The notes beneath the pieces are model-generated. The model made no database searches, was not told where the DNA came from, and saw only the letters and a program-made list of their open reading frames with translations. Positions 9,024 through 18,118 of a DNA stretch of 64,000 nt are shown here, one piece after another; within the stretch, counting starts at the first letter, position 1, and each line of letters begins with the position of its first letter. This DNA is from Caedibacter sp052030685. Lineage in GTDB: Bacteria; Pseudomonadota; Gammaproteobacteria; Francisellales; Francisellaceae. The DNA lies in the NCBI RefSeq assembly GCF_052030685.1, contig NZ_JBQAJM010000003.1, positions 1 to 64,000 of the forward strand. Reading direction: 5' to 3'. The translations under genes were made by a program, and so were the position numbers.

Positions 9024-10160
9024 ATGAATAATTTAAATAAGGATAGTCAAAATGTTAAAGGATTTAACCAGACTATAGAAAAAATAAAGAGATTTTTAAC
9101 TAAAAAATCTAGCTTTATTAAGTTAGGCTTTTCTGAACCTGTTAATACACTATGCATTGACGCGCCTTGGGGTAGTGGGAAAAGTTTTTTTGCCAACTTC
9201 CTTCGTGAGCAAAGCTCTATCGCTAAAGATTATAATTTTATTTATATAAATACATTTGAGTATGATGTTTTTTCAGACCCTATAACTTATATCTTAAGTG
9301 GTATATATAATAAAAGTAATGGAGGCAGTCAAAAGCAAACGAAAAGCGATGAAGCATTTAAAAAAATTATTTCATACGTAAGAAAAAACATAAGTCTAAG
9401 CATACCTTATACTGGAATAAATATTGGTTTTCAGGGAATCGAGAGCAGCCTCGATGAGTTCAGTGGGTTTGAAAAAGTAAAGAAAACATTTACAGAAGCC
9501 TTTAATGGATTAGATGAAGTGGTTTTAATATTTGACGAACTTGATAGGTGCAAACCAAGCTATGCGTTATCATTATTGGAAATAGTAAAACATTTTTTTA
9601 GCATTGAAATAAATGTGAGTTTTATATTTCTATGTGACAAAAAGGAGTTATCTCATATTGTTAAAGGCATGTATGGAGAGTCTTATAATGGCTACTTATA
9701 CTTGGATAGATTTTTTCATCATACAATTCCGTTAACGTGGGATGAAGATGCACGACATGAATTTGTTTGTTCATTATTTAATGGAGGCTCTTTAAAGGAG
9801 AAAGATGCAGTTACATTTTTAACTGGCGAATGGTCTACGCAAAATCACATTTCTTGTAGAGATATTATTCAATTTAGAAATATGTATGATGAAATTACCA
9901 ATTATCGAAATCAGGGTTATGACTCAAGTTCTAACCAGCTGTTTATTGCTAGGTTCATTATATTTATCAACGAAAGGTACGATATTTATAAAGTAAGTGG
10001 TGAAGGTGATTTTTGTAGTTTAGTTGAAGAAATGCTTAATGAATATCAAAATCAGTCAGATACTAATTTTATTAGAAACCCCTCAGCATTAACTAACAGT
10101 TATAGATTTGATCATGAACTCATTTCCAATATATATAAATCATCGTTACCTAAAAAATAA
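9024..10160 (+). CDS. KAP family P-loop NTPase
   Basis: The 378-residue product has Walker A APWGSGKS (47-54), a Walker B strand ending in FDELDR (170-175) and the conserved downstream strand FIFLCDKKEL, the hallmarks of the KAP NTPase family. Most KAP proteins carry membrane helices inserted in the P-loop domain; none is visible here, so this one is probably soluble. The family includes phage-exclusion proteins such as PifA and many genes of unknown role in variable islands. It stands alone between two DNA-processing genes and is AT-richer than they are, which suggests horizontal acquisition. A defence function is possible but not shown. Confidence 0.8.
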   Translation: MNNLNKDSQNVKGFNQTIEKIKRFLTKKSSFIKLGFSEPVNTLCIDAPWGSGKSFFANFLREQSSIAKDYNFIYINTFEYDVFSDPITYILSGIYNKSNGGSQKQTKSDEAFKKIISYVRKNISLSIPYTGINIGFQGIESSLDEFSGFEKVKKTFTEAFNGLDEVVLIFDELDRCKPSYALSLLEIVKHFFSIEINVSFIFLCDKKELSHIVKGMYGESYNGYLYLDRFFHHTIPLTWDEDARHEFVCSLFNGGSLKEKDAVTFLTGEWSTQNHISCRDIIQFRNMYDEITNYRNQGYDSSSNQLFIARFIIFINERYDIYKVSGEGDFCSLVEEMLNEYQNQSDTNFIRNPSALTNSYRFDHELISNIYKSSLPKK

Positions 10161-10227
10161 TCATATAGCATGAAGTTTGTTAAACCTGCACCACTACTTG
10201 AGCAACCGTTAATAAAGAGCATGTCCT

Positions 10228-12309
10228 ATGAGAAAGCAAAGCATGAATCATACAGAATTCAATATCAAAAAATTGTTTGAAGAAGCCGGTTTATATGTAC
10301 GTGATGCGCAATTACAAATGATTGAAGCGGTTAAAGAGACACTAATCAATAATGAAAAAATTGTTATTGAAGCACCAACGGCAACGGGTAAAAGTTTTGC
10401 TTATCTTTTGGGTGCGCTTTTAGCAAATGACGTGCGCGCTAAACAAGGGCAAGAGAAGTTATCCATTGTTGTATCAACAGCAACGGTGGCGTTGCAAGAA
10501 CAGCTGATTGATAAAGATTTGCCATTTATTCATGAGCTTATGCAACACCATAAAATTGAGTTTAGTTATCAATTGGCAAAAGGGCGTTCACGCTATTTAT
10601 GCCCACGTAAATTGCATCACTTTGACAGTGATGACAGTGACTTGCAAAAAGAAGCTGAAATGCTAGATCAGCGTTTGAGCAAAGATTGGGATGGTGATTT
10701 TGATCTATTGGAAAAGCCTGTTTCTAAAGCATTAATGAGTGAGATTTATAACACCAGCAGTTCATGTTCATTTAGCCGCTGTGAGTGTTATCGTGAATGT
10801 CCTTTTTTTAACGCACGGCAAGGCTTGCGTAAGGTTGATATTATCGTTGTTAATCACAGTTTATTGCTGTCACACCTTGATCTAGGAGATGGCGCAATTT
10901 TACCTAAGTTTGAAGACAGTCTTTATATTATCGATGAGTGTCATCACTTACCTGATCGGGCATTAAGGTCACTTTCTGGTTTTGCCTCACTATTAGGCTC
11001 ACAAACATGGATTAATGATGTTGATAAACTGTTAAATGCCTTACCCTCTGAATTGGCTGATCGCTCAATGCGTGAGAACTGGAAAGAGGTGCGTAAAAAT
11101 CTCATTCAGCAGCTAACCCAAATGCAACAACTGATTGATCCAATCTATAATAAGGCATTAAAAGAAGAAAATGTTTGGCGTATGACACTCATTGATGAGG
11201 AGATGTTGACGCTTGCCACGTCCATCAAAGAGGGTGCTGCCTTTTATATGAATCAGTGTGATAAGCTCAAAACAAAACTTGATGATTTTGCCGAAAAAAG
11301 TCAAATTCATTCAGCCAGTAGCTTAGAGAAGCAATTCACGCAAATTGGTTTTTTGTTAGAGCGGTCAAAAAATCTTTATAGCGTGTGGTCATTGATGATC
11401 AACCAAGCAACGATGCCGCCAATTGCCAAATGGGTTATTCCGCATGAAAAGAAAGTTAAACAGGAAGAAGTAAAAGAAGTAAAAGAAGTGCAAACGGATA
11501 TGTTGGCAACTCATTTTCAAGATTATGATATTCATGCCTCACCGATTGAAGCGGCTTCATTGTTAAAGCAAGTCTTTTGGCAAAATGTCCAACATGGCGT
11601 GGTGATGTGTTCAGCCACAGTGCGCTCACTGGGTAAGTTTGATCGTTTTTTAAATGCCACGGCACTTAAAAAAGAAGCTAAAACTTTACTGTTGTCATCG
11701 CCGCTAAATTATTCAAAATCAAAATTAATTATTGCTGATATGCAATATGAACCGACGCAACAAGATAAACATATTGAAGAAACAGCTAAGTTACTCAATG
11801 AAGTCTATTTCAAGGATTTGCATGAAGGCGCTTTAATGCTCTTTACCAGTATCCATGCGATGGAAAAGGTCTATATGCGCTTAAACAGTGCCCTTAAAAA
11901 AATCACGCTTATTCAGGGGGATCGCTCAAAGCAGGCGATGATTGCCATTCATAAAAAACGCGTGGATCAGTTTAAACCTTCGATTATTTTTGGTGTCGAT
12001 AGTTTCTCTGAAGGGGTTGATTTGCCAGGCGCTTATTTAACACGATTGATTATTCATAAATTGCCATTTTCTGTGCCAACGAATCCGATTGACAAAACAC
12101 GCTCGGAGTGGTTAGAGTCGATAAAGCGCAAACCATTTATGGATATATCACTGCCACAAGCGTCATTGAAATTAACACAAATGGTTGGACGTCTAGTGCG
12201 CACTGAATCCGATATTGGAGAGGTGATTATTCTAGATAAGCGCTTAAAAACCAAGTTTTATGGTAAAGCACTATTGGAGAATTTACCTGATTTTGAAATT
12301 GTAAAATGA
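10228..12309 (+). CDS. dinG: DinG-type ATP-dependent DNA helicase
   Basis: This superfamily 2 iron-sulfur helicase unwinds DNA with 5' overhangs and D- or R-loops. The 693-residue protein has Walker A EAPTATGKS (48-56), a cluster-binding set Cys125, Cys180, Cys185 or Cys187, and Cys191, and a DEAH-like box DECH at 236-239. Motif VI QMVGRLVRTESD lies near the C-terminus. The lysine/glutamate/valine run around residue 410 is a low-complexity insert. It could equally be the YoaA paralogue. An alternative start lies five codons downstream; neither has a clear ribosome binding site. Confidence 0.85.
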   Translation: MRKQSMNHTEFNIKKLFEEAGLYVRDAQLQMIEAVKETLINNEKIVIEAPTATGKSFAYLLGALLANDVRAKQGQEKLSIVVSTATVALQEQLIDKDLPFIHELMQHHKIEFSYQLAKGRSRYLCPRKLHHFDSDDSDLQKEAEMLDQRLSKDWDGDFDLLEKPVSKALMSEIYNTSSSCSFSRCECYRECPFFNARQGLRKVDIIVVNHSLLLSHLDLGDGAILPKFEDSLYIIDECHHLPDRALRSLSGFASLLGSQTWINDVDKLLNALPSELADRSMRENWKEVRKNLIQQLTQMQQLIDPIYNKALKEENVWRMTLIDEEMLTLATSIKEGAAFYMNQCDKLKTKLDDFAEKSQIHSASSLEKQFTQIGFLLERSKNLYSVWSLMINQATMPPIAKWVIPHEKKVKQEEVKEVKEVQTDMLATHFQDYDIHASPIEAASLLKQVFWQNVQHGVVMCSATVRSLGKFDRFLNATALKKEAKTLLLSSPLNYSKSKLIIADMQYEPTQQDKHIEETAKLLNEVYFKDLHEGALMLFTSIHAMEKVYMRLNSALKKITLIQGDRSKQAMIAIHKKRVDQFKPSIIFGVDSFSEGVDLPGAYLTRLIIHKLPFSVPTNPIDKTRSEWLESIKRKPFMDISLPQASLKLTQMVGRLVRTESDIGEVIILDKRLKTKFYGKALLENLPDFEIVK

Positions 12310-12360
12310 TAAAATTGTGAGATAGTAATAATGTATAAATAACTTATTTGTGATGGGTAT

Positions 12361-12416
12361 TCACCTCGCCCCTTGTGGGAGAGGTCGTGTAGCTTAAGCT
12401 GCACGGGTGAGGGGGT
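12361..12416. repeat. GC-rich hairpin repeat (CCCTCACC/CCTCTCCC type)
   Basis: This 56-base GC-rich block sits in an AT-rich gap. It contains a hairpin CCTCGCCC-ttgt-GGGAGAGG (one mismatch, 12364-12384), a 20-base near-palindrome centred on AGCTTAAGCT (12386-12405), and outer arms TCACC and GGTGA. It resembles the small dispersed palindromic elements of CCCTCACCCTAACCCTCTCCC type seen in many gammaproteobacterial genomes. It probably also forms a transcript-end structure after the DinG-like gene. No second copy was seen in this window. Confidence 0.5.
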
Positions 12417-12472
12417 AAATTAAAACTCAACTTATCCTTGGCTCATTACATCGTAAAACGAAAGGGAAAACC

Positions 12473-13009
12473 ATGAAAAGAATTCAAAAGCTTTTAGTAC
12501 TTTTACCTGATCAAACGGTCTATGATAGGGTGAGTTCACCTGTTGGCGAGCTCATCTTATTTGCATCCGATAAAGGACTTCATCATGTCTTTTGGGAGCA
12601 TGAAGCTCAATCAGAGGATTTTCAGATCAGTATTCAAGCGTTTAAGCAAGATGCTGATCACCCGGTAATTGTTAAAGCAAAAACTCAATTGTCTGAATAC
12701 TTCGAAGGCAAACGACAAGTATTTGACATTCCATTATGTCCGCATGGCACAGATTTTCAGTTAAGTGTCTGGCAAGAGCTACGTCAGATTCCATATGGCG
12801 AAACGATAAGCTATGGCGAGCAAGCAAGACGCTTGGGTGATAAAAACAAAGCACGCGCCGTTGGACTTGCCAATGGCTTAAACCCGATTTCAATTATTGT
12901 GCCATGCCATCGAGTCATCGGCAGCAATGGCAGTTTAACCGGTTTTGGTGGGGGATTGGATAATAAGGCGAAGTTGCTGGAGATTGAGAAGGGTTGCTCT
13001 AGTTTATGA
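12473..13009 (+). CDS. ogt: Methylated-DNA--protein-cysteine methyltransferase
   Basis: The protein repairs O6-alkylguanine by moving the alkyl group to its own cysteine. The 178-residue product has an N-terminal ribonuclease-H-like domain and a C-terminal domain with helix-turn-helix pattern PYGETISYGEQARRLG and the acceptor motif PCHRVIG, with Cys145 as the acceptor. The size fits Ogt, without an Ada-type regulatory domain. A GAAAGGGA purine run precedes the ATG. It converges on the leftward pair that follows, with a gap of 13 bases. Confidence 0.93.
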   Translation: MKRIQKLLVLLPDQTVYDRVSSPVGELILFASDKGLHHVFWEHEAQSEDFQISIQAFKQDADHPVIVKAKTQLSEYFEGKRQVFDIPLCPHGTDFQLSVWQELRQIPYGETISYGEQARRLGDKNKARAVGLANGLNPISIIVPCHRVIGSNGSLTGFGGGLDNKAKLLEIEKGCSSL

Positions 13010-13022
13010 TGTGGTTTATGGA

Positions 13023-14072
13023 TTAAAAAAATGGGCTGCTTTCTATCTTTTGAATAAGCCCATCTGCTTGCGTTTGGGTCATACCCAAAAAACTTGCCCA
13101 CATTTCAATAGATTTCAAGTCTTCAATTAATTGGGTTTTCTCTTGCTTTAGGTCTTCAAGTAATGTACAAGACATTGATCTTCGTAATGAGGATGGGTTG
13201 AGCTTTATCAAAAACACTAAATATACCTTGCGTAATGATTCATCTCTTTTAATCTCAGTCACATTAACTTTGGAAGGAGAAACACACCACTGAACCCAAT
13301 AAGATTGAATCTTTGGATTAAATCTATTGAGATTAACAGTCTTAAGATAAACTGTACTAAGCGATGAAAAACACTTCCAAATTAAAGCCTTCTTATTTTC
13401 CATAAAAACGCCAAATATACTTTTGCAGCGCTCGCGCAATTTTGGATTACTGTTCGCCATATAAAGTAAATAGCCCATAAATTCAAATAATATACATGCC
13501 CTAACTTGCTGGCGAAATTCAAATAGCGCTTTAGTATTTTGATCGGATTCAGAACTATGCGCTTGATCAACAAATAAATTTAAGCAGCTTTGCAACATTT
13601 CACAAAAATCATTAACTTTATTAGCGTCAAATGCTCGTTTAAATAATTGTTGAAAAGCTTGTAGTATACATATGACATACTCTTTATACCTCTCAGGATT
13701 GCTATGAATAACATCAATGATCTCATGCCTAAAAATACGCTGCAAAAAATTCCATGCTTCAGATTTGCGTATAGTTGGGTCTGTAGCATCTTTAACTGCA
13801 CTATAAAATGATATTTGAAAATATTGAATTTGCATATTAAAGAAATAATAATCTTGATTGCGGATAGCTAAAAAGAGGACGTCTTTGTGGAATTGCCATA
13901 GCAAAGGAAAATTTAAGGTATCTATTTGTTTAAAACACCATGGATAAATGCTCCTTTCTAACGATCTAAAAGGAACAAGGCACATAAATGGATCAAGCAT
14001 ATTATTCTGCATCACACGGTATGCTTGTTTTTGAGCGAGTGGTTTTTCAAGCTTATAAAAATGTAGAATCAA
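13023..14072 (-). CDS. Unknown protein, second gene of a two-gene unit
   Basis: I do not recognise this 349-residue protein. It looks soluble and mostly alpha-helical, with many aromatic and cysteine residues and no obvious signal peptide or membrane helix. It has a charged Lys/Glu segment near the C-terminus (about residues 308-322), possibly a short coiled coil. The start overlaps the stop of the upstream membrane-protein gene in an ATGA arrangement, so the two products are probably made together and may act together. In DUF2254-type proteins the membrane part is followed by a long soluble part, so this gene could encode a split soluble partner; that is speculation. Confidence 0.6.
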   Translation of the reverse strand: MILHFYKLEKPLAQKQAYRVMQNNMLDPFMCLVPFRSLERSIYPWCFKQIDTLNFPLLWQFHKDVLFLAIRNQDYYFFNMQIQYFQISFYSAVKDATDPTIRKSEAWNFLQRIFRHEIIDVIHSNPERYKEYVICILQAFQQLFKRAFDANKVNDFCEMLQSCLNLFVDQAHSSESDQNTKALFEFRQQVRACILFEFMGYLLYMANSNPKLRERCKSIFGVFMENKKALIWKCFSSLSTVYLKTVNLNRFNPKIQSYWVQWCVSPSKVNVTEIKRDESLRKVYLVFLIKLNPSSLRRSMSCTLLEDLKQEKTQLIEDLKSIEMWASFLGMTQTQADGLIQKIESSPFF

Positions 14073-15058
14073 TTTCTTGTATAGATCGAAGTTTTTTGGA
14101 TATTAGTTTTGTTTTCATTTTTCATGGATTCAATTGTGCTCACCTCAAGTTGATCAAATTCATTTAGAAATAATAAATGATCTGAGATGGTAAATATGTT
14201 GATAAGACTATTAAACTTAACTAAATCTAAATTATCAGTGTTTGGAATGGCAATTAATGCATCCCCCATTTTTATTTTTCTGGATATGGTAGGGTATAGA
14301 TATATGGGAGAGTTTAATTGTTTGGCAAATTGGATCAGTGCTTTTAGAGATATGTCTAACACAAAGCCATTTTGATTGGCTCGAATGTACTTATAGTTTG
14401 GGTTATTTTGATCAAAAAATTTATAATCAAGCAAATCTAGTGATATAAGTTGTTGATCAGCAAAATTTTTTATTTCATCATAGATATAAGCTTCTGCATA
14501 AGCTTGATCAAATAGTGAAATATAAAATTTGTCAATCAATTGATTTCTTTTAGCTGAGAATATAATAAATATTACAGTTTTATGAAAAGCAAATATAAGC
14601 CAAAGACAGATTGCTATAAAACCAAAAATAGGAAACAAATAATTGTTTAAAAGATGAGACAGCAATATGAAAAATAGGGTTGTCATATAGGTAATAAAAA
14701 GAGCATAAAAATAGCTATTAGCAACTAATGCTCTGCCGTTTCTTTTATCTGAGTTTGTATATTCTAGCACAAAAGTACAGATTGCAATGATCGCTGCAAT
14801 AAGACCAATAAATATGGTAGGGGTAATCAAGAAAGTGGGACGAATATGTTCATTAATTTCTTGAAAAAATGGTATTGCCAAAAGCGCCATCGAAAATAAA
14901 AAAATGGAAAAAATAATACCAACTAAATACAAAAAAGCCTCGATAGATGGCAGCATTAGGCTAAATTTTTGTGGTGGCGTTCGGTGTGTCTTTCCAAGCT
15001 CTTTTTCACATAAAGCTTTTAACGAATCACATTGTTCTAAATTGAATTTTGGTTTCAT
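14069..15058 (-). CDS. Four-helix membrane protein resembling DUF2254
   Basis: The 329-residue product has four membrane segments at about 41-63, 76-98, 115-138 and 141-168, then a soluble domain. The second and third helices enclose a short polar loop, and the soluble part has the pattern NGFVLDISLKAL (230-241) followed about 25 residues later by KMGDALIAI. This layout (paired helices, then a GxVxxIDxxxL strand and a GDxLxxV strand) resembles DUF2254 membrane proteins. The resemblance is my pattern reading, not a search result. It is the first gene of a leftward two-gene unit. Confidence 0.55.
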   Translation of the reverse strand: MKPKFNLEQCDSLKALCEKELGKTHRTPPQKFSLMLPSIEAFLYLVGIIFSIFLFSMALLAIPFFQEINEHIRPTFLITPTIFIGLIAAIIAICTFVLEYTNSDKRNGRALVANSYFYALFITYMTTLFFILLSHLLNNYLFPIFGFIAICLWLIFAFHKTVIFIIFSAKRNQLIDKFYISLFDQAYAEAYIYDEIKNFADQQLISLDLLDYKFFDQNNPNYKYIRANQNGFVLDISLKALIQFAKQLNSPIYLYPTISRKIKMGDALIAIPNTDNLDLVKFNSLINIFTISDHLLFLNEFDQLEVSTIESMKNENKTNIQKTSIYTRN

Positions 15059-15272
15059 ATCACAGTCCTTGTTGATGTTTCTAATAAATTATAGTAAAGA
15101 TTTTGTCGCATGTGGCTTTTCTATAAGCGATCAGGTTGTCGGAATTACTTTAGCATGTGATAATGCGCATAAACTTAAGCTGCATTCGATAATAAATGAT
15201 GATCTTGATAAAAACATTGTCTAAATCTCCAATTATTAACAATAAAATTGTCAGTTTGAGGAAGCAGCAAAA

Positions 15273-15794
15273 ATGACCACCTTCCACCCATATGAAAACG
15301 AAACCACGGAATTTAAGCGCGAGCTTAATGATAGGCTGGAAAAGGAAGTGGTTGCCTTTTTGAATTCTGCAGAAGGTGGCGATATTTACAAAGTATACCG
15401 AGACCTTGATCTGGTTGAGCAGTTAGGCTCTGGCATGAATCGTATTTTACAAGCTTATTCAAAACGTGTTTTTCATTTCAGTGAAAATTTTATGGAGGTT
15501 GCTTTTCCTTACGATCGTGATTATTTCGACTCGTTGGAAGAAAAAGATTTCGACAAAAGCGTGAAAACGCCGGTGAAAAAGTGGGGTGAAAAGTGGGGTG
15601 AAAAGTGGGGTGAAAATGAAAGCAAAGTTTTGGCATTGATTTCATATAGCAATAATATAAGCATAGTAGCTATTGCAGAAGAAACAGGGTTAAGTACCTC
15701 AGGTGTAGAGAAAATAATTAGCCGCCTTAAAAAGCAAGGTGTTATCAAGCGGATTGGTTCAGCTAAAGGTGGTTACTGGGAGATTATCACATGA
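15273..15794 (+). pseudogene. AlbA_2/RecG-like transcriptional regulator with large internal deletion
   Basis: The first 36 residues match the start of the AlbA_2 DNA-binding proteins (TEFKRELNDRLEKEVVAFLNS). The following DLDLVEQLGSGMNRILQAY belongs near the C-terminal part of the same proteins, after the ATPase-like domain. About 250-300 residues usually lie between these two blocks, so an in-frame deletion has removed the middle. The remaining C-terminus has a linker with three copies of a KWGE repeat (12-base repeats at 15581-15616) and a winged-helix DNA-binding domain. The frame is intact, so a short protein may still be made. The end overlaps the start of the next gene. Confidence 0.7.
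15581..15616 (+). repeat. Three tandem copies of a 12-base repeat
   Basis: The unit GTGGGGTGAAAA occurs three times without a mismatch at 15581-15592, 15593-15604 and 15605-15616, encoding (K)WGE repeats in the linker of the deleted regulator gene. Whole-codon units keep the frame if copy number changes, so this is a possible slippage site. Confidence 0.9.
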
Positions 15795-16459
15795 AACAAA
15801 ACCAATTTACAGAACAAAACATATGGCAGTATTGTCTTGACCATACCAAGCCAAACTCTCTACTTTTACAAGCATTAAAGGCTGACACTGAAAGTTCAGT
15901 ACATGGCGCACAAATGTTATCAGAAACCATTGTTACTAAACTTTTGCAGTTTTTTATCAAAATGCAAAACCCTAAAATATGCGTTGATTTAGGCACCTTT
16001 AGTGGATTGTCAGCACTAGCAATGGCGGAAGCAGCTGATGATGATACGCTAATATATACGATTGATCGAGAACATCAATCCGGTCATGAATTGGCTTGTA
16101 AATATATTGAAGAAAGCGATGTGGGTTATAAAATTAAAATGCTTATTCAAGAAGGGATTGATGCAATTAATTCACTTCCTGATGGTATTGACTTTGCTTT
16201 TATTGATGCCGATAAGATGCAAACGCGTCGCTATTTTGACTTGCTGCTGCCGAAGTTAAGTGCAAAGGGGATGATTGTTGTTGATGATGTTTTATGGCGT
16301 GGTGAGGTGCTTGATCCTGTGGATAAGCGCGCCAAGGCCTTAGATGATTTTAATCAATATATTTGTGGTCATCCAGAAGTGGATAATTTAATATTGCCGA
16401 TTAGACACGGATTACACCTAATCACTAAAAAAGAAAAATGCGATGAATACAACGATTAA
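15791..16459 (+). CDS. O-methyltransferase (family 3, COG4122-like)
   Basis: The 222-residue product is a SAM-dependent methyltransferase of the catechol/caffeoyl-CoA type. It has motif I VDLGTFSGLSALAMA, then a YTIDRE acidic strand, FAFIDADKMQTRRYFD and MIVVDDVLWRGEVLDP, in the order and spacing normal for this family. Asp residues in the DADK and VDDVLW motifs are the expected metal ligands. The substrate is not predictable. It overlaps both the deleted regulator gene upstream (ATGA) and the NTPase gene downstream (17 bases), so all three probably share a transcript. Confidence 0.85.
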   Translation: MKQNQFTEQNIWQYCLDHTKPNSLLLQALKADTESSVHGAQMLSETIVTKLLQFFIKMQNPKICVDLGTFSGLSALAMAEAADDDTLIYTIDREHQSGHELACKYIEESDVGYKIKMLIQEGIDAINSLPDGIDFAFIDADKMQTRRYFDLLLPKLSAKGMIVVDDVLWRGEVLDPVDKRAKALDDFNQYICGHPEVDNLILPIRHGLHLITKKEKCDEYND

Positions 16460-17069
16460 TCATTTTGTAACGCAATCCATTCAGGTTAGCTCTGAGAGTG
16501 AGCCTGTTGCTATTTTTTTATTAGGGGCAAATGGTTCGGGCAAAAGCTCATTACGTGCCTATTTGGACTTATCAAATATTCAAACGAATATTGATCCTGA
16601 CGCGCTTAATCGTATTGCGACGTTAAAAAATAAAGACAACCCGTTGATCTTTGCATCAAAGCAAGCCATTGCTCTGTATAAAACCGCACTTGATAATAGC
16701 TTAAACACTTGTATGGAAAGCACGTTCTCAGGCAAAAGTATTTTAAGTCGTATCTTGCGCGCTAAACAGCAAGGTTATCGCACTGTATGTTATTTTATGG
16801 GCTTAGAGCGCGTTGAGCTGAATATTGAGCGTGTTGCTGATCGAGTTAAAAAGGGTGGACACAATATTGAAACAGATCTTATTATCAAACGTTATGATGA
16901 ATCAGTTACTAATTTAATCAATCATCATGCTTTGTTTGACGAGTTACATGTGATTGATAACAGTTTGGATTACTATCGTTTGCAGTTTTCACGCTATCAT
17001 GCGGAGGTTGTTCAATACGAGCAGATGTTGCCTTGGGCTAATCGTATTTACACACAAATTAATCAATAA
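16443..17069 (+). CDS. Zeta-toxin-like P-loop kinase (COG4185-like)
   Basis: The 208-residue product has a P-loop LGANGSGKSS (27-36) followed by NIDPDALNRIA and MESTFSGKSIL, the pattern of the predicted ABC-type ATPase/zeta-toxin-like kinase family. There is a basic RVADRVKKGGH lid segment followed by an IIKRYDES helix. True zeta toxins are paired with an epsilon antitoxin, and no such small gene is adjacent. It is therefore more likely a stand-alone small-molecule kinase. It overlaps the methyltransferase gene by 17 bases. Confidence 0.75.
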   Translation: MNTTINHFVTQSIQVSSESEPVAIFLLGANGSGKSSLRAYLDLSNIQTNIDPDALNRIATLKNKDNPLIFASKQAIALYKTALDNSLNTCMESTFSGKSILSRILRAKQQGYRTVCYFMGLERVELNIERVADRVKKGGHNIETDLIIKRYDESVTNLINHHALFDELHVIDNSLDYYRLQFSRYHAEVVQYEQMLPWANRIYTQINQ

Positions 17070-17084
17070 AAGGAATGATCATAA

Positions 17085-18050
17085 ATGAGTGAATTAGTTG
17101 ATGCAGCCATTGCGCGCAAAGCGCTAAAAGGATCACAGTTTGAGATGACGTATGGTGGGGTAACAAGCTTTATGCGTCGCAATTACACCAAAGATCTGAC
17201 CAATGTTGATGTTGCCGTGAGCGGTGTGCCTTTTGATTTGGCAGTTACTTATCGCTCAGGCGCGCGTTTAGGTCCAAGGGCAATACGCGCAGCATCAGTG
17301 CAATTGGCAGAGCTTACTACGTTTCCATGGGGCTTTAACCCTTTTGATGAATTGGCAGTAATTGATTATGGTGATTGTTTTTTAGATCCACATAATCCGC
17401 TGACGACACCAAATGCTATACAAGCACATATCGCGCATTTACTTAATCACAGCGTTTTTCCACTGACCTTTGGTGGTGATCATTATATTACTTATCCTAT
17501 TTTAAAAGCGATGGCTCAAAAATATGGCAAAGGCTTATCAGTCATTCATTTTGATGCGCATTGTGATACGTGGCGTGATGATGATGAAGATTCGTTAAAT
17601 CACGGGACAATGTTTTATAAAGCGATTAAAAATGGCATTGTCGATCCAAAGCATTCGGCACAAATTGGTATTCGTACATGGAATCAAGACTTTATGGGCA
17701 TGAATGTATTAGATGCTCCTTTTGTGCATGAACATGGTGTTAAAACAGTAATTGAACGCGTAAAGCACATTGTAGGGGATAGACCAACGTATATTACCTT
17801 TGATATTGATTGTTTGGATCCAGCATTTGCACCAGGTACGGGCACCCCTGTAGCAGGAGGATTAAGCTCAGCGCAAGGTTTAGCTATTTTGCGTGGGTTA
17901 ACCGGTTTAAATTTAATTGGTGCTGATGTGGTTGAAGTGGCTCCGGCTTATGATCATGCTGAAATTACGGCAATTGCTGCGGCACATGTTGCTTGTGACA
18001 TGATTTGTCTTTTAGCACATGATAAAAAAAATGAAAAAATGAAAAAATAG
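17085..18050 (+). CDS. speB: Agmatinase
   Basis: The enzyme hydrolyses agmatine to putrescine and urea. The 321-residue product has the ureohydrolase manganese-binding motifs GGDH (His133), DAHCD (Asp157, His159, Asp161) and DIDCLDP (Asp240, Asp242). The early segment GVPFDLAVTYRSGARLGP matches the substrate loop of agmatinases rather than arginases. AAAGGA precedes the ATG at a normal distance. No arginine decarboxylase lies in the window. The C-terminus ends in a lysine-rich low-complexity tail. Confidence 0.92.
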   Translation: MSELVDAAIARKALKGSQFEMTYGGVTSFMRRNYTKDLTNVDVAVSGVPFDLAVTYRSGARLGPRAIRAASVQLAELTTFPWGFNPFDELAVIDYGDCFLDPHNPLTTPNAIQAHIAHLLNHSVFPLTFGGDHYITYPILKAMAQKYGKGLSVIHFDAHCDTWRDDDEDSLNHGTMFYKAIKNGIVDPKHSAQIGIRTWNQDFMGMNVLDAPFVHEHGVKTVIERVKHIVGDRPTYITFDIDCLDPAFAPGTGTPVAGGLSSAQGLAILRGLTGLNLIGADVVEVAPAYDHAEITAIAAAHVACDMICLLAHDKKNEKMKK

Positions 18051-18118
18051 TGAAAATAGCAAATCAAGAAAGTCTATAACAGATATTAAAAGCAAAAAGT
18101 GGGGGGAAACAGTTAAAC

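Noticed and set aside
14904..15224. 106-codon rightward frame over the start of the DUF2254-like gene
   Set aside because: Most of it is antisense to the membrane-protein gene; no ribosome binding site or recognisable domain.
16443..17069. Zeta-like NTPase as the toxin of a toxin-antitoxin pair
   Set aside because: No small antitoxin gene is adjacent and it is embedded behind a methyltransferase gene, so a stand-alone kinase is more likely.
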